A stretch of DNA of 64,000 nt from Halosimplex amylolyticum (GTDB lineage Archaea > Halobacteriota > Halobacteria > Halobacteriales > Haloarculaceae), in contig NZ_JBLKNW010000002.1 in assembly GCF_051414035.1 (NCBI RefSeq), positions 310,001 to 374,000 on the forward strand, read 5' to 3'. Under the pieces are notes generated by a model. That model had not been told where the DNA came from, ran no database searches, and saw only the letters and a list, made by a program, of their open reading frames with translations. This document shows, one piece after another, positions 25,946 through 34,705 of the stretch (its first letter is position 1; the number at the start of each line of letters is the position of its first letter). The position numbers were made by a program, and so were the translations under genes.

Positions 25946-26917
25946 ATGCCGACAGTGAGCGTCGTCATCCCGACGTACGACCGCGCGGACGTTCTGCCGC
26001 GCGCGATGGACAGCGCACTCGGACAGACGTTCGCCGACCTCGAACTCGTCGTGGTCGACGACGGCTCGACCGACGAGACCGAGTCCGTCGTCGCCGACTA
26101 CGACGACGACCGGGTCCGGTACGTCGCCCACGAGACGAACCGCGGGGGGAACGTCGCCCGCAACACCGGGATCGAGGCCGCCGAGGGGGAGTACGTCGCC
26201 TTCCTCGACTCCGACGACGAGTGGAAGCCGACGAAGCTCGAACGCCAGATCGACCGCCTCGAAGCGGACGACGCGGACTGGGTGGCGGCCTACTGCGACT
26301 TCGAGACGCGACGCGAAGGACCGGCGGCGCGATTGGAGTCGCTGGCCGCCGGGCTGCTCGCGCGAGCCGACGACGACCACCCGACGGAGGGCGGCGAGGA
26401 GCTCGTCGGCGAGATCCTGGCCGACCGGCTGCACCCGGGCGCCGGGTCCACGCTCGTCGCGCGCACGGACGTCGCGCGCTCGGTGGGCGGCTTCGACGAG
26501 GAACTCGACCGGTTCCAGGACCCCGAGTTCGTGCTCCGGCTCCTCGACGAGGGGCCGCTCGCCCACGTCGACGCGCCGCTGGTCGTCCGCCACGACACCG
26601 GCACGCCCGCCGCGGAGACGGTGGCGGCCGCCGACCGCGAGTACCTCGCGAAGTACGCCGACGCCGTCGAACGCGCCGAGGAGCGCGGGTTCGACGTCAG
26701 GGGCCGCCACAACCTCATCCTGGCCAAGCGGCACCTGGCCGAGGGTTCGTTCCTCACCGGAATCCGACATCTCGCCGGGGCGACGGTGCCGGGCCGGCAC
26801 GTGCCCGGCCTCGCGTGGGCCGCTGCGGGGGGCTTCCGACGCCGAACCGACCGGCGGACGGTGCTGACGAGCGCGCTCGCCGTCGCGGTCCTCGTCGTCG
26901 CCGCGCGGCGCCGGTGA
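25946..26917 (+). CDS. GT2 family glycosyltransferase
   Basis: 323 aa, GT-A fold. It starts MPTVSVVIPTYDRADVLPRA and has ELVVVDDGSTDETESVV, and AFLDSDDEWKPTKLERQ as the D-x-D metal site. It ends with a single hydrophobic segment followed by Arg residues (AVAVLVVAARRR), a likely membrane anchor. Transfers a nucleotide-activated sugar to a lipid-linked glycan on the cytoplasmic side. It stands alone under a strong box A promoter (ATG 31 nt from the TATA centre), so it is a leaderless single-gene unit. Donor unknown. Confidence 0.92.
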   Translation: MPTVSVVIPTYDRADVLPRAMDSALGQTFADLELVVVDDGSTDETESVVADYDDDRVRYVAHETNRGGNVARNTGIEAAEGEYVAFLDSDDEWKPTKLERQIDRLEADDADWVAAYCDFETRREGPAARLESLAAGLLARADDDHPTEGGEELVGEILADRLHPGAGSTLVARTDVARSVGGFDEELDRFQDPEFVLRLLDEGPLAHVDAPLVVRHDTGTPAAETVAAADREYLAKYADAVERAEERGFDVRGRHNLILAKRHLAEGSFLTGIRHLAGATVPGRHVPGLAWAAAGGFRRRTDRRTVLTSALAVAVLVVAARRR

Positions 26918-26938
26918 GTCGGTCCCGTGCGGTCGAGT

Positions 26939-26958
26939 GGTTTAGCGCTCCGGTAAGC
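26939..26958 (-). promoter_or_regulatory. Box A-like element (orphan, minus-oriented)
   Basis: Minus strand reads GCTTACC-N6-CTAAACC. The half-site is perfect but the TATA-like half is weak, and no minus-strand gene follows. It sits 33 bp before the plus-strand copy at 26972-26991, so it may be an auxiliary binding site for that promoter. Confidence 0.4.
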
Positions 26959-26971
26959 GGCCGAGAGACCC

Positions 26972-26991
26972 GATTATCCGCGGGATAGTAA
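26972..26991 (+). promoter_or_regulatory. Box A promoter of asparagine synthetase-like gene 2
   Basis: Reads GATTATC-N6-ATAGTAA. The gene starts at 27058, 70 nt from the TATA centre, so a leader of about 40 nt without a leader ORF is predicted. Confidence 0.55.
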
Positions 26992-27057
26992 TGCGTCGAC
27001 GGGTCCCAGGACGTCCCGTCGCGCGACGACGCAGACGACGTCGCGAGGTGCACGACC

Positions 27058-28770
27058 GTGTACAAGGAACTGTTCGGTGTATTCGACGACGCGGACGCGT
27101 TCCGACGCTTCAGGACCGGCGACGAGTACGACGCCGTCGTCGCCGGCGAGTACCTGACCGTCGGACTTCGAGATCCGGCCCTGGGCGTGACGGGCCGTAG
27201 CGACGTCTACGAACACGACGCCGGTCACTGCGTCGTGTGGGGCGAAGCGTTCTGTCCCACCGGCGGCGACGACGTCGCCGCCTGGCTCGCCGACGCCTAC
27301 GCCGAGCGCGGTACCGACGCCCTCGCGGCCCTCAACGGATCGTATCTCGTCGCACTCGAACACGGTGACGAAGCCCTCGTCGCCACCGACCCGATCCGCT
27401 CGTGGGAGTGTTTCTACACCGACGCCCCGGGCACTCGCGTCTTCGGCTCGGACGCGGCCTCCGTCGGGCGGACCGTCGACGCGCCGCGCGTCTCCCGGCG
27501 AGCGCTCCGGGAGTTCCTCCACCTGAGCGTCGTCTTCGGCCGGCGGACGCTCCTCGAATCGGTGAGCCGGGTGCCGTTCGACGCGACCCTCGGGCCCGAC
27601 GGCGTGACGCCGCTCGACCGATTCGTCTACGATCCAGGGAAGTTCGACTACGCGGCCGAACTCGCCCGCCGCCTGCGCACCGCTATCGAGCGCCGCAGCG
27701 ACTATCCCGGCGAAACCGGCCTCCTCCTCTCGGCCGGCTACGACTCGCGCGTCCTCCTCGCCGAACTCCCCCACATCAGCCAGTGTTACACGGTGGGCGA
27801 CAGCGACGGCGAGGAAGTCACCCGCGCGGCCGAGGTGGCCGCGCAGTACGGCGTCTCCCACACCGCGCTCGACTCCACGGACGATTACCTGCTCGTCGAC
27901 GCGAACAAGTCCCGGTACGGGCAGGGGATCAAGGAGTCCCTGCACGTCCACCACGCCGACCAGACCGACGCCATCGGCGTCGATTCGGTGTACCACGGCC
28001 TGCTGTGGGACACGCTCTTCCGCGGCCACTTCCTCGAACCGTCGACCCTCCCCGTCGGCGGTATCGAGGTGCCGCTGGGCGGGCTCGACCCCGACGCGGA
28101 CCCGGTGGACGCCCTCCTGGGCCGCATCGGCTACACGGAGACGGGGAGCCACCGCCTGCGCGATTTCAGCGGCGTCGGACCGGACGACCACGAGGCGTTC
28201 GCCCGCCGCGCCGTCGCCGAGGCCGTCGACGACGTCCGCGAACGCATCGTCGACGACGACCGCGCCGTCGACGTCCAGAACGTCATCGACGCCTGCGGCA
28301 TCGTCAACCAGCCGACCCTCCCGTTCCGGACGCACCTGGCGGACAACTTCCTCGAATCGTTCGTCGCCGTCGACAGCGGCCTCCTCGAGTGGCACCTCCG
28401 CACCCCACCGGAACACCGGTCGACGGAGACGTTCCTGGCCGCGGCCAGACGGCTCGACGGCGACATCCTGCGTCACCGGCCGCCCAATCGCCCGTACGAC
28501 TCGGCCCTGCTCAACGGCGCGGTCGACCTCTGTCGGCGGACGCTGCCGTTCGTCGACCACGACAGCGCCTCCTGGCCCAGCCGAACGGAGAACTTCGAAC
28601 GCCACCAGCTCGACCAGCGGCTGTTCCCCGAGCGCGGCTACCTCCACGAGCTCCGACCGCGACACAAGCTCCGCGTCGCCGACGTCGAGCGGTGGCTCGG
28701 CGACTGCCTCGACGCGAACGTGGACCGCGACCCCCTGGCCGTGATCGACGCCGGATTACGCTCCCGATAA
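27058..28770 (+). CDS. Asparagine synthetase-like amidotransferase (paralogue 2)
   Basis: 570 aa from GTG. Same layout as the 20865-22589 protein: an N-terminal glutaminase-like domain without an N-terminal Cys, then a synthetase domain with LLLSAGYDSRVLLAEL. Blocks such as GRSDVYEHDAGHCVVWGEAF and DNFLESFVAVDSGLLEWHLR are identical to the paralogue, whereas the segments between are diverged, a mosaic that suggests gene conversion. The likely reaction is ATP-dependent amidation of a sugar carboxylate or similar group, perhaps with free ammonia or another amine. The stop codon lies inside the next gene's promoter box. Function inferred from family and context only. Confidence 0.87.
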   Translation: MYKELFGVFDDADAFRRFRTGDEYDAVVAGEYLTVGLRDPALGVTGRSDVYEHDAGHCVVWGEAFCPTGGDDVAAWLADAYAERGTDALAALNGSYLVALEHGDEALVATDPIRSWECFYTDAPGTRVFGSDAASVGRTVDAPRVSRRALREFLHLSVVFGRRTLLESVSRVPFDATLGPDGVTPLDRFVYDPGKFDYAAELARRLRTAIERRSDYPGETGLLLSAGYDSRVLLAELPHISQCYTVGDSDGEEVTRAAEVAAQYGVSHTALDSTDDYLLVDANKSRYGQGIKESLHVHHADQTDAIGVDSVYHGLLWDTLFRGHFLEPSTLPVGGIEVPLGGLDPDADPVDALLGRIGYTETGSHRLRDFSGVGPDDHEAFARRAVAEAVDDVRERIVDDDRAVDVQNVIDACGIVNQPTLPFRTHLADNFLESFVAVDSGLLEWHLRTPPEHRSTETFLAAARRLDGDILRHRPPNRPYDSALLNGAVDLCRRTLPFVDHDSASWPSRTENFERHQLDQRLFPERGYLHELRPRHKLRVADVERWLGDCLDANVDRDPLAVIDAGLRSR

Positions 28771-28773
28771 GTA
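28754..28773 (+). promoter_or_regulatory. Box A promoter of the DUF1616 gene, overlapping the upstream stop
   Basis: Reads GATTACG-N6-ATAAGTA. The TAA of the preceding gene (28768-28770) is part of the TATA-like half. The ATG at 28802 is 32 nt from the centre. Confidence 0.65.
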
Positions 28774-28801
28774 AGGACCCGCCGCGTCTACCGGTGATCG
28801 G

Positions 28802-29806
28802 ATGAACGAACGCGGACACTGGTCCATCGACCTGGTGGCTGTGGGGGCGGCGACGGCCGCCTGCGTCGCTGGCGTCGCCGCTGGCGTCGACGGCATCGCG
28901 CGGATCCTGGTCGCCGCCCCGCTGATCCTCTTCCTGCCCGGCTACGCGCTCGTCGCCGCGCTGTTCCCGGAGCGCGCGGCGAGCGGCCACTCGCTCATGC
29001 CCTTCGACGAGTTCGAAGCGGCGTCGCTCGGCCCCAGCGAGTACCTCCGGGACGGCGCGGGGCTCGGCGCCGAGGGCCGGTTCGCCCTCTCGGTCTGCTG
29101 TAGCGTCGCGGTCGTCCCGCTGGTCGCGCTCGGCGTCGACCTCGCCGGCTTGGGAATTCGGCTCCGGCCCCTGCTCGCCGGCATCGCCTGGACGACAGCG
29201 CTCGCGCTCCTCGCCGCCGCCGTCACTCGGTTGCGGGTCGACCCCGAGGACCGATTCGCCGTCGCGTTCGCGCTCCCCCGCGTGTGGTATACGCCAGGCA
29301 GAAATCGTATACACGAGGCTACGATCCCCAACGTTCTGCTCGTCGTCGGGCTCGTCGTCCTCTCGACGAGCGTCGGCTACGCGGCGGTCGCACCCTCCCA
29401 GTCCGAGGGGTTCACCGAGTTCTACGTCGAGACGGACGACATGACCATCGACAGCCAGGCTAACTACCCCGACACGTTCTCCCGCGGCGAGGAGTCGACG
29501 CTCGACGTGTTCGTCGGGAACCGGGAGGGCGAGCGCGCCGATTACACGGTCGTCGCGGAGCTCCAGCGGATCGACGGGGGAGCTGACGGCAACGGGACGG
29601 TCACTGTCACCGGCCGTCAGCACCTCGCGACGCGCGACGTGAGCGTCCCGGCAAACGAGACGAAACGCACTCCGCTCGCGATCACCCCGGACCTGTCCGG
29701 CGAGAACCACCGGATCGTCCTCCACCTCTACCGCGGCGACTCGCCGGAGAACCCGTCGCCTGCTTCGGCGTACCGGTCGCTCCGGCTCGACGTCACGCTC
29801 TCCTGA
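28802..29806 (+). CDS. DUF1616 family membrane protein
   Basis: 334 aa. Two N-terminal transmembrane helices surround RILVAAPLILFLPGYALVAALFPE, the DUF1616 hallmark. Two more (about 95-150) and one around residue 178 (NVLLVVGLVVLSTSVGYA) precede an external beta-rich domain (about 200-334) with NREGERADYTVVAELQRI and NETKRTPLAI. DUF1616 proteins are common in archaeal surface-glycan clusters; no biochemical role is established to my knowledge. It could help assemble or present the polymer at the membrane. Leaderless start under a box A. It is the last gene before the lower-GC nickel island. Confidence 0.85.
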   Translation: MNERGHWSIDLVAVGAATAACVAGVAAGVDGIARILVAAPLILFLPGYALVAALFPERAASGHSLMPFDEFEAASLGPSEYLRDGAGLGAEGRFALSVCCSVAVVPLVALGVDLAGLGIRLRPLLAGIAWTTALALLAAAVTRLRVDPEDRFAVAFALPRVWYTPGRNRIHEATIPNVLLVVGLVVLSTSVGYAAVAPSQSEGFTEFYVETDDMTIDSQANYPDTFSRGEESTLDVFVGNREGERADYTVVAELQRIDGGADGNGTVTVTGRQHLATRDVSVPANETKRTPLAITPDLSGENHRIVLHLYRGDSPENPSPASAYRSLRLDVTLS

Positions 29807-30117
29807 CTCGCTCGGCGGCCGTCCACCCTCGACTCTCTTCCTCTCCGCGTTTCCGCACTTCTCCATTCCGACCCGACGCCGTGACGACACCGAAGTACCG
29901 TTCTCCGCTGGCCGCTCGTTCGACGACGCGCTCGACGAGCGGCGGGCGGAAGCGCTACGGACGGGGCGGCGTCGTCCCGGTGTCTGTTTCTCGCAATGAC
30001 TGAACAGGCGGGAGCGGCTCTGTCGAACCCCTCCGAAGTAGACCTGTTTCGACTACCTACGGTCAGTACAGGTGAAACACATCGCGAGTGTCCCTCTCGA
30101 AGGTTTCTAGCTGATCG
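29807..30117. other. Gene-free spacer at the left border of the nickel island
   Basis: 311 nt between the DUF1616 stop and the nikR stop. The ORF at 29996-30187 overlaps nikR and looks spurious. Base composition falls toward the right. No transposon ends, direct repeats or tRNA were recognised. Confidence 0.5.
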
Positions 30118-30513
30118 TCATTCTTCGCCGTCTCGGATGACCATCACCTTGACCCGGTTGACGCCGTCAAAGTCGCGGAGTCGGTAGGTGAGGGTACGTA
30201 CTTGCTCGGCTGATCCCCGACAGAACAGTGATTCGAGGCACCACTCCCCTTGGTGCGTATGACTCGTGTTGAGGATCACGTCTTGATACTCGTGTTGGAC
30301 AGCGTGGAGTTCCTGTATCACCTCGTGGTGGCGATAATCGAACGCGACGAGCGCGACGACTTCCCCGCTCGTCTCTTCGAGGCGAGAGTGAGACTCGATG
30401 TACTCCAGCATCGCTTCTCGGGCCGCTCGGGACCTGTTTTCGATGTCCTGCTCTTTCCAAACTCGGTCGAACTCTTCGACGACTTCGTCTGGAATATTGA
30501 AACTCGTTCGCAT
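30118..30513 (-). CDS. nikR: Nickel-responsive regulator NikR
   Basis: 131 aa, normal NikR length. N-terminal ribbon-helix-helix MRTSFNIPDEVVEEFDRVW (1-45) binds DNA; the C-terminal ACT-like domain binds nickel. Visible ligand candidates are the His of AVQHEY and the SHTHQGEWC group. The usual motif is H-x-H-x5-C, whereas here it is H-x-H-x4-C, one residue shorter. The product should repress nickel uptake genes when nickel is sufficient, and the divergent NicO-type permease is the obvious target. GC content is visibly lower than in the surrounding glycan genes, which suggests separate origin. Confidence 0.93.
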   Translation of the reverse strand: MRTSFNIPDEVVEEFDRVWKEQDIENRSRAAREAMLEYIESHSRLEETSGEVVALVAFDYRHHEVIQELHAVQHEYQDVILNTSHTHQGEWCLESLFCRGSAEQVRTLTYRLRDFDGVNRVKVMVIRDGEE

Positions 30514-30616
30514 AGGTGTTGGCTCGTCGTGATTCTACAAGAGGTTCTCGTATGATGATCCACCCACTTCGGTATTAACATCCGTTATTCACGTCGATAG
30601 CAGAGTCTCGATCAGG
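30514..30616. promoter_or_regulatory. nikR/permease divergent intergenic region
   Basis: 103 nt. A TATA-like GTTATTC (30584-30590) is centred 30 nt before the permease ATG. TTGTAGAATC on the minus strand (around 30531-30540) can serve nikR. Half-sites GTATGATGATCC (30550-30561) and GGTATTAACATCC (30571-30583) are candidates for a NikR operator, but no clean GTATGA-type dyad is present. Confidence 0.45.
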
Positions 30617-31444
30617 ATGTTACACGGCGAAGCGCTCGGTCTCTTCCTCGGGGCAGTTGCGCTCGGCGCAGTCCACGGCATCGAACCGGGTCACGGGTGG
30701 CCCGTTGCCGCCTCGTATGCGCTCGACCAGACGAACAAGTGGGTGTACGGGTTCGCGGCGAGTCTCATCATCGGTGTCGGCCACCTTATCAGCAGTATTG
30801 CGATGGTGGGGGTGTTCTTCTACGCGAAAGACTACTTCAACCTCACGCAGGTCAACGAGCCGATGACGATACTCGGTGGTATCGAAATTGGCGGGCCAGT
30901 CAGTCTTGTTGCCGGTGTCCTACTTATCGCGCTTGGAATTCGTGAATACTTCCACGGGCATTCTCACGGCAGTCACGGTGATGACGGCCACTCCGACCAT
31001 CACAGCCACGACCACCATGAACTGGAGGAGCATTCGGGTCATTCTCACGAGCAGAGCCATTCACACAACCACAACAACGGACCGATCACTCGTTTGAAAG
31101 CTTTCGTTCCCTTCGCCGGTGGACACTCTCACTCACACGATGACCCCGAAGCTACCGCTGACCGTGGCCTCCTCGGGATCGGGTGGTTCGCGTTCGTCCT
31201 CGGATTCGCCCACGAAGAGGAATTCGAGATTATTGCGCTCTGCGCCGGGTCGAACCACTGCCTCGAGCTGATGAGTGCGTACGCCCTCACCGTCATCGCG
31301 GGGATCGTGGGACTGACGATGCTGTTGATTGCAGGCTACCAGCACTCAGAGGAGGCAGTCGAGCAGTACACGCCGTACCTCCCAGCATTTTCCGCAGCCG
31401 TCCTCGCCATCATGGGATTTGGTTTCATCACCGGAGTTTTCTGA
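30617..31444 (+). CDS. NicO-type nickel/cobalt transporter with His-rich loop
   Basis: 275 aa. It starts MLHGEALGLFLGAVALGAVHGIEPGHGWPV, with the H-x-x-E-P-G-H-x-x-P-like signature of the NicO/RcnA family. About six transmembrane segments are visible. A cytoplasmic or external loop (about 113-155) has more than 20 His and many Asp/Glu, suitable for metal binding. A second conserved FAHEEEFEI follows at about 199-207. Family members import or export Ni or Co; linkage to nikR favours nickel homeostasis, direction not determinable. Codon use and GC are lower than in neighbouring genes, consistent with transfer as a pair with nikR. Confidence 0.9.
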   Translation: MLHGEALGLFLGAVALGAVHGIEPGHGWPVAASYALDQTNKWVYGFAASLIIGVGHLISSIAMVGVFFYAKDYFNLTQVNEPMTILGGIEIGGPVSLVAGVLLIALGIREYFHGHSHGSHGDDGHSDHHSHDHHELEEHSGHSHEQSHSHNHNNGPITRLKAFVPFAGGHSHSHDDPEATADRGLLGIGWFAFVLGFAHEEEFEIIALCAGSNHCLELMSAYALTVIAGIVGLTMLLIAGYQHSEEAVEQYTPYLPAFSAAVLAIMGFGFITGVF

Positions 31445-31618
31445 CTTGCCCGTTCAATTCGCGGTCTTCGTTGACCCGCTTCGTCCCATCCGCTCCGGGC
31501 CAGGTACGTTCGTCCGTACCGCCGGTGCCGCTCACCGTGTCCTTGCCGTTCGGACTCGTGACGAAAAACCGAGACCGAACGGCCGTCACGTCACAGCGGT
31601 CCGCCGCGGGAACCGTCG

Positions 31619-33571
31619 TCAGGAAGGCGCGGTACAGAGCGCCACGTCACCGTTGGCGTAGAGGACGTTCTGGTTCGGTCGGCAGACCCGCTCGCGGGGC
31701 ACGTTGAGCGCGTGTCCGTTCCCGCCGACGAGGAAGTAGGTCGCTTCCGTGGACTGGGCGCGGCGATAAACGGTGATGTCGTGTTCGGACCGCTGGCTCT
31801 CGTTGAGGACGGCCACGTCCGTCGGGTGCGAGTCGATCCGGTCGATGACGGTCTGGTAGGGGTGGTCGGTGAAGATCACCTGGTCGGGGCGTATCTCCTG
31901 CCCCCGAGGTCTGCCGGTCATGTCGCCGATCGTGTGCGCGGCGGTGATCTCGGACTCCGTGTAGGCGAGCTCCTCCCGGTCGTCCTCGAACACCGGATTG
32001 TCGACGGTGGCTTCGCCCGAGAGTATCATCGCGCCGGGGTAGACCGCGACGAAGAGGAGGAGGACGGCGGCCAGGAGCGGTTTCGCGAGGTCCCGCGAGA
32101 GGTGGCGGAAGCCGACGGCGGCGAGGACGGCCATGGGGGCGTAGAGGAACGCGAACCACCGCGTCGGGATGAAGTTGCGGATGCCGAACATCGGCAGCAG
32201 CATCACGAACACGAGCATGACGGCCGCCGACACCAGGAGCGTGAGCACCGACTGGCGAGCGTGGTCGCGAGAGACCACGTAGAGACAGCCGACGAACGTC
32301 GCAAAGAGCAGGAACAGGAAGCCGAGCGTGTCGACGTACAGCGCGACCTGCTCGATCAGCGTCGTCTCCGGCCCGGCGGCCGACCCGGACGCCGACCCGC
32401 TCGCGAGGTTGAGAAAGCCCGCGCTCGTCCGGATCGTCTCCTCGAGGTAGCTGAAGACGGTTTCGAGGAACGAATCGCCGTTGTACGGCGTCAACGACCA
32501 CATGAACGTGACGAACCCTGCGTCGAAGACGAACAGCCCGACCACGTTGACCGTCTCGCGCCGCGTGAACCGCAGCGGTCGGTTCGGGTCGAAGACGCCG
32601 AGCGACCCCAGTACCTGCGCGACGATGGCGGTCAGCAGCGTCACCAGCATGATGAACGACGACACCTGGTGGGTCAGGATGACGACGACCGTGAGGAAGA
32701 CGAGCAACAGGAAGTCGCGGCTGCCGTACTCGGTGCGCATCACCCGGACGAGCGCGTAGAGGACCGCGAGGTAGAACGCGAGCCCCATGCTCGTCGGGAT
32801 GAGGTGCATCCCCCACTGGATGGTGTAGTCGCCGATGGCGTACAGCGACGCGGCCAGCACCGCCCACCGCTGGCGGACGAGCAGCCCGGTCGTCAGGTAG
32901 ACGAATACCACGGAGATCGGCATCGCGACGCCGAGCGACAGGTACAGCGCCGCGCGGAGCGGGACGTCGTAGAGGAAGGAGGCGGCCGCGACGAGCAGGT
33001 GGTACAGCGGCGACGCGTAGTACTTGTCGCCGGCCATCGCCGAGAGCGAGTGCTGGGTCGCGACCCTGTCGGCCAGGATCGGCACGTGGGACCAGATGTC
33101 GATGCCGATGAACCCGGGCGTGGTGGCCAGCGCGGTGAAGCGGAGGACGGCCGCGAACAGGACGACCTGGACGAGCGTCAGCCGCGCCCGGAAGTCCTCG
33201 TCGCTGGCGGCCAGCGGCTGGACCGTCAGCGCGGAGGCGACGACGGCCGCGACGAGGTAGAACGGCAGGGTCCGCCCCCCTTCGACGGTCGCGACGACCA
33301 CGAGCAGCCCCATGGCCGCGAACGACAGCCCGGGCAGCGAGCGCGCGACGGTCGTCGGCAACAGCGGCGGCGCCGTCGCCTCCCGCGGCCGGTACACGGC
33401 GATCAGGTAGAGCGCACAGGCCAGGCCGAGGACGAGGGGGATCGTCAGGATGTAGATCTGCGAGGCGAGAAACCGAAGCGGGAAGAGCGCGAGCGCCACC
33501 AGGAGCCCCCCGAACGCCGCGAGCACGTCGAGGCGGACGCCGCTCGACCGGCCCGCGCCGAAGCTAGACAT
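31619..33571 (-). CDS. Large multi-spanning membrane protein, GT-C-like
   Basis: 650 aa with about 14 hydrophobic segments, then a C-terminal hydrophilic domain (about 515-650) ending in short beta segments. GIDIWSHVPI (about 174-183) lies in the first large loop, where GT-C enzymes carry an acidic motif. LTHQVSSFIML and the following helices resemble archaeal membrane glycosyltransferases and DUF2206-like proteins. It probably transfers sugars from a dolichyl-phosphate donor on the outer face, or polymerises units. The start overlaps the end of the upstream GT4 gene by 8 nt, so the pair is one operon. The family call is tentative. Confidence 0.75.
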   Translation of the reverse strand: MSSFGAGRSSGVRLDVLAAFGGLLVALALFPLRFLASQIYILTIPLVLGLACALYLIAVYRPREATAPPLLPTTVARSLPGLSFAAMGLLVVVATVEGGRTLPFYLVAAVVASALTVQPLAASDEDFRARLTLVQVVLFAAVLRFTALATTPGFIGIDIWSHVPILADRVATQHSLSAMAGDKYYASPLYHLLVAAASFLYDVPLRAALYLSLGVAMPISVVFVYLTTGLLVRQRWAVLAASLYAIGDYTIQWGMHLIPTSMGLAFYLAVLYALVRVMRTEYGSRDFLLLVFLTVVVILTHQVSSFIMLVTLLTAIVAQVLGSLGVFDPNRPLRFTRRETVNVVGLFVFDAGFVTFMWSLTPYNGDSFLETVFSYLEETIRTSAGFLNLASGSASGSAAGPETTLIEQVALYVDTLGFLFLLFATFVGCLYVVSRDHARQSVLTLLVSAAVMLVFVMLLPMFGIRNFIPTRWFAFLYAPMAVLAAVGFRHLSRDLAKPLLAAVLLLFVAVYPGAMILSGEATVDNPVFEDDREELAYTESEITAAHTIGDMTGRPRGQEIRPDQVIFTDHPYQTVIDRIDSHPTDVAVLNESQRSEHDITVYRRAQSTEATYFLVGGNGHALNVPRERVCRPNQNVLYANGDVALCTAPS

Positions 33572-34499
33572 CGGCGACCGCCTCCCCGCGGCCGACGCGG
33601 CGGTACACCTCGGCGAGGCGCTCGCCCATCTGGTCGATCCCGAGGCCGTCGACGGTCGCTCGCCCGTCAGAGCGCCGGTCGCCGTCGAGGACGGCTTCGA
33701 TCCCGTCGACGAGCGCCGCTTCGTCGTCGCAGACGCGGCAGTTCGAGACGCCCGAGAGCGTCTCGCGGACGAAGCCGACGTCCGTCGACACGACGGGCAC
33801 GTTGCACGCGGCGGCCTCCTTGACGACCATCGGCCCGGCCTCCCGGGTCGACGTGACGAGGACGGCGTCGCTGGCGTTCAGGTACAGCGGGACCTCCTCG
33901 TGGGGAACGCCGGTGAGGATCCGGAGGTCGGCGTCGACGTCGGCAGCCTCTACCACTCTGCGGGCGCGCGGGTAGTCTTTCTCCGGGCGGGCGGGGTCGT
34001 ACGGGAACAAGACGACCCGCTCGTCGGGGTCCCAGCCGACGCGGTCGCGTGCCTCCGCTCGCGGGACGGGGCAAAAGCGATCGAGGTCGATGCCGAAGGG
34101 GACGACGGGGTGGTCGCCGGGGACCGCGGACGCGCAGGCGCGACTCGGCAGGACCACCGCGTCGGCGGCCCGGGCGGAGAGGCGGCTGAGGCCGGTGAGC
34201 CACCTGCGGTCGCCGAACAGGTCGGTCCCCCAGGGCGTGAACACCACCGGGCGGGTGGGCTGGGCGAGCGCGAACGGCGCCGTCAGCCCGTAGTTCGCGT
34301 GGACCAGGTCGTACCCGTCCAGGCTGTGGTCGAGGACGCGCGGCAGGTAGCGGGCGTAGTCGGCGGCCGTCCGCGGGGAGTCGGGCTCGTACTCCCCCGG
34401 CACGCCCACCGCGGTGCAGTCGATCCCGCGCGCCTCGAGCGCGGCCAGTTGCTCCTCGAAGAACGATCGCGTCGACGTGTAGAGGTGGAGGGCGCGCAT
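33564..34499 (-). CDS. GT4-like glycosyltransferase
   Basis: 311 aa, somewhat short for GT4. It begins MRALHLYTSTRSFFEEQLAA; the N-terminal domain has LVHANYGLTAPFAL, and the C-terminal donor-binding domain has VVLFPYDPARPEKDYPRARR and STREAGPMVVKEAAACNVPV, matching the E-x7-E region. Transfers a sugar in the cytoplasm. It is the first gene of an operon with the multi-spanning protein. Upstream, a leader ORF ends 3 nt before this ATG and begins below a perfect box A half-site. Confidence 0.9.
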   Translation of the reverse strand: MRALHLYTSTRSFFEEQLAALEARGIDCTAVGVPGEYEPDSPRTAADYARYLPRVLDHSLDGYDLVHANYGLTAPFALAQPTRPVVFTPWGTDLFGDRRWLTGLSRLSARAADAVVLPSRACASAVPGDHPVVPFGIDLDRFCPVPRAEARDRVGWDPDERVVLFPYDPARPEKDYPRARRVVEAADVDADLRILTGVPHEEVPLYLNASDAVLVTSTREAGPMVVKEAAACNVPVVSTDVGFVRETLSGVSNCRVCDDEAALVDGIEAVLDGDRRSDGRATVDGLGIDQMGERLAEVYRRVGRGEAVADV

Positions 34500-34502
34500 C
34501 TG

Positions 34503-34652
34503 TTACCCTCCCGCCCCGTGCGCCCGCTCGGCGATTGTCGCGCAGCGCCCGCTCCTCCCACCGAGACTGGCTCTCGACGCGTGACCTCCCGTGTCGTGTT
34601 GTGTCGTCGTCATTCGTTCGATGCCCCGGGGCGCCGCTGTCGCACGGCGCAC
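34503..34652 (-). CDS. Leader ORF (49 aa from GTG, or 36 aa from ATG 34613)
   Basis: Frame open from GTG 34652, 37 nt from the centre of the box A at 34686-34705, with an in-frame ATG at 34613. TAA at 34505-34503 is followed after 3 nt by the ATG of the GT4-like gene (34499). The composition is Arg/Gly/Thr-rich. The spacing to the promoter is the longest of the eight leaders, so this one is less certain. Confidence 0.35.
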   Translation of the reverse strand: MRRATAAPRGIERMTTTQHDTGGHASRASLGGRSGRCATIAERAHGAGG

Positions 34653-34685
34653 CGTCGCTGGTTCGGGCGTCGCTCGCGGCGTGGT

Positions 34686-34705
34686 TTATTATAGGGGCGG
34701 TAAGC
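34686..34705 (-). promoter_or_regulatory. Box A promoter of the GT4/multi-spanning operon
   Basis: Minus strand reads the best form, GCTTACC-N6-ATAATAA. It serves the leader ORF and the genes at 34499 and 33571. Confidence 0.65.

Noticed and set aside
29996..30187. 63-aa plus-strand ORF at the nickel island border
   Set aside because: Overlaps the 3' end of nikR antisense and has no support.
30514..30616. Canonical NikR operator dyad
   Set aside because: Half-site-like GTATGATGATCC is present, but no symmetric partner at the expected spacing was found.
31712..33823. 703-aa plus-strand ORF
   Set aside because: Antisense of the multi-spanning membrane protein; highly charged low-complexity sequence.
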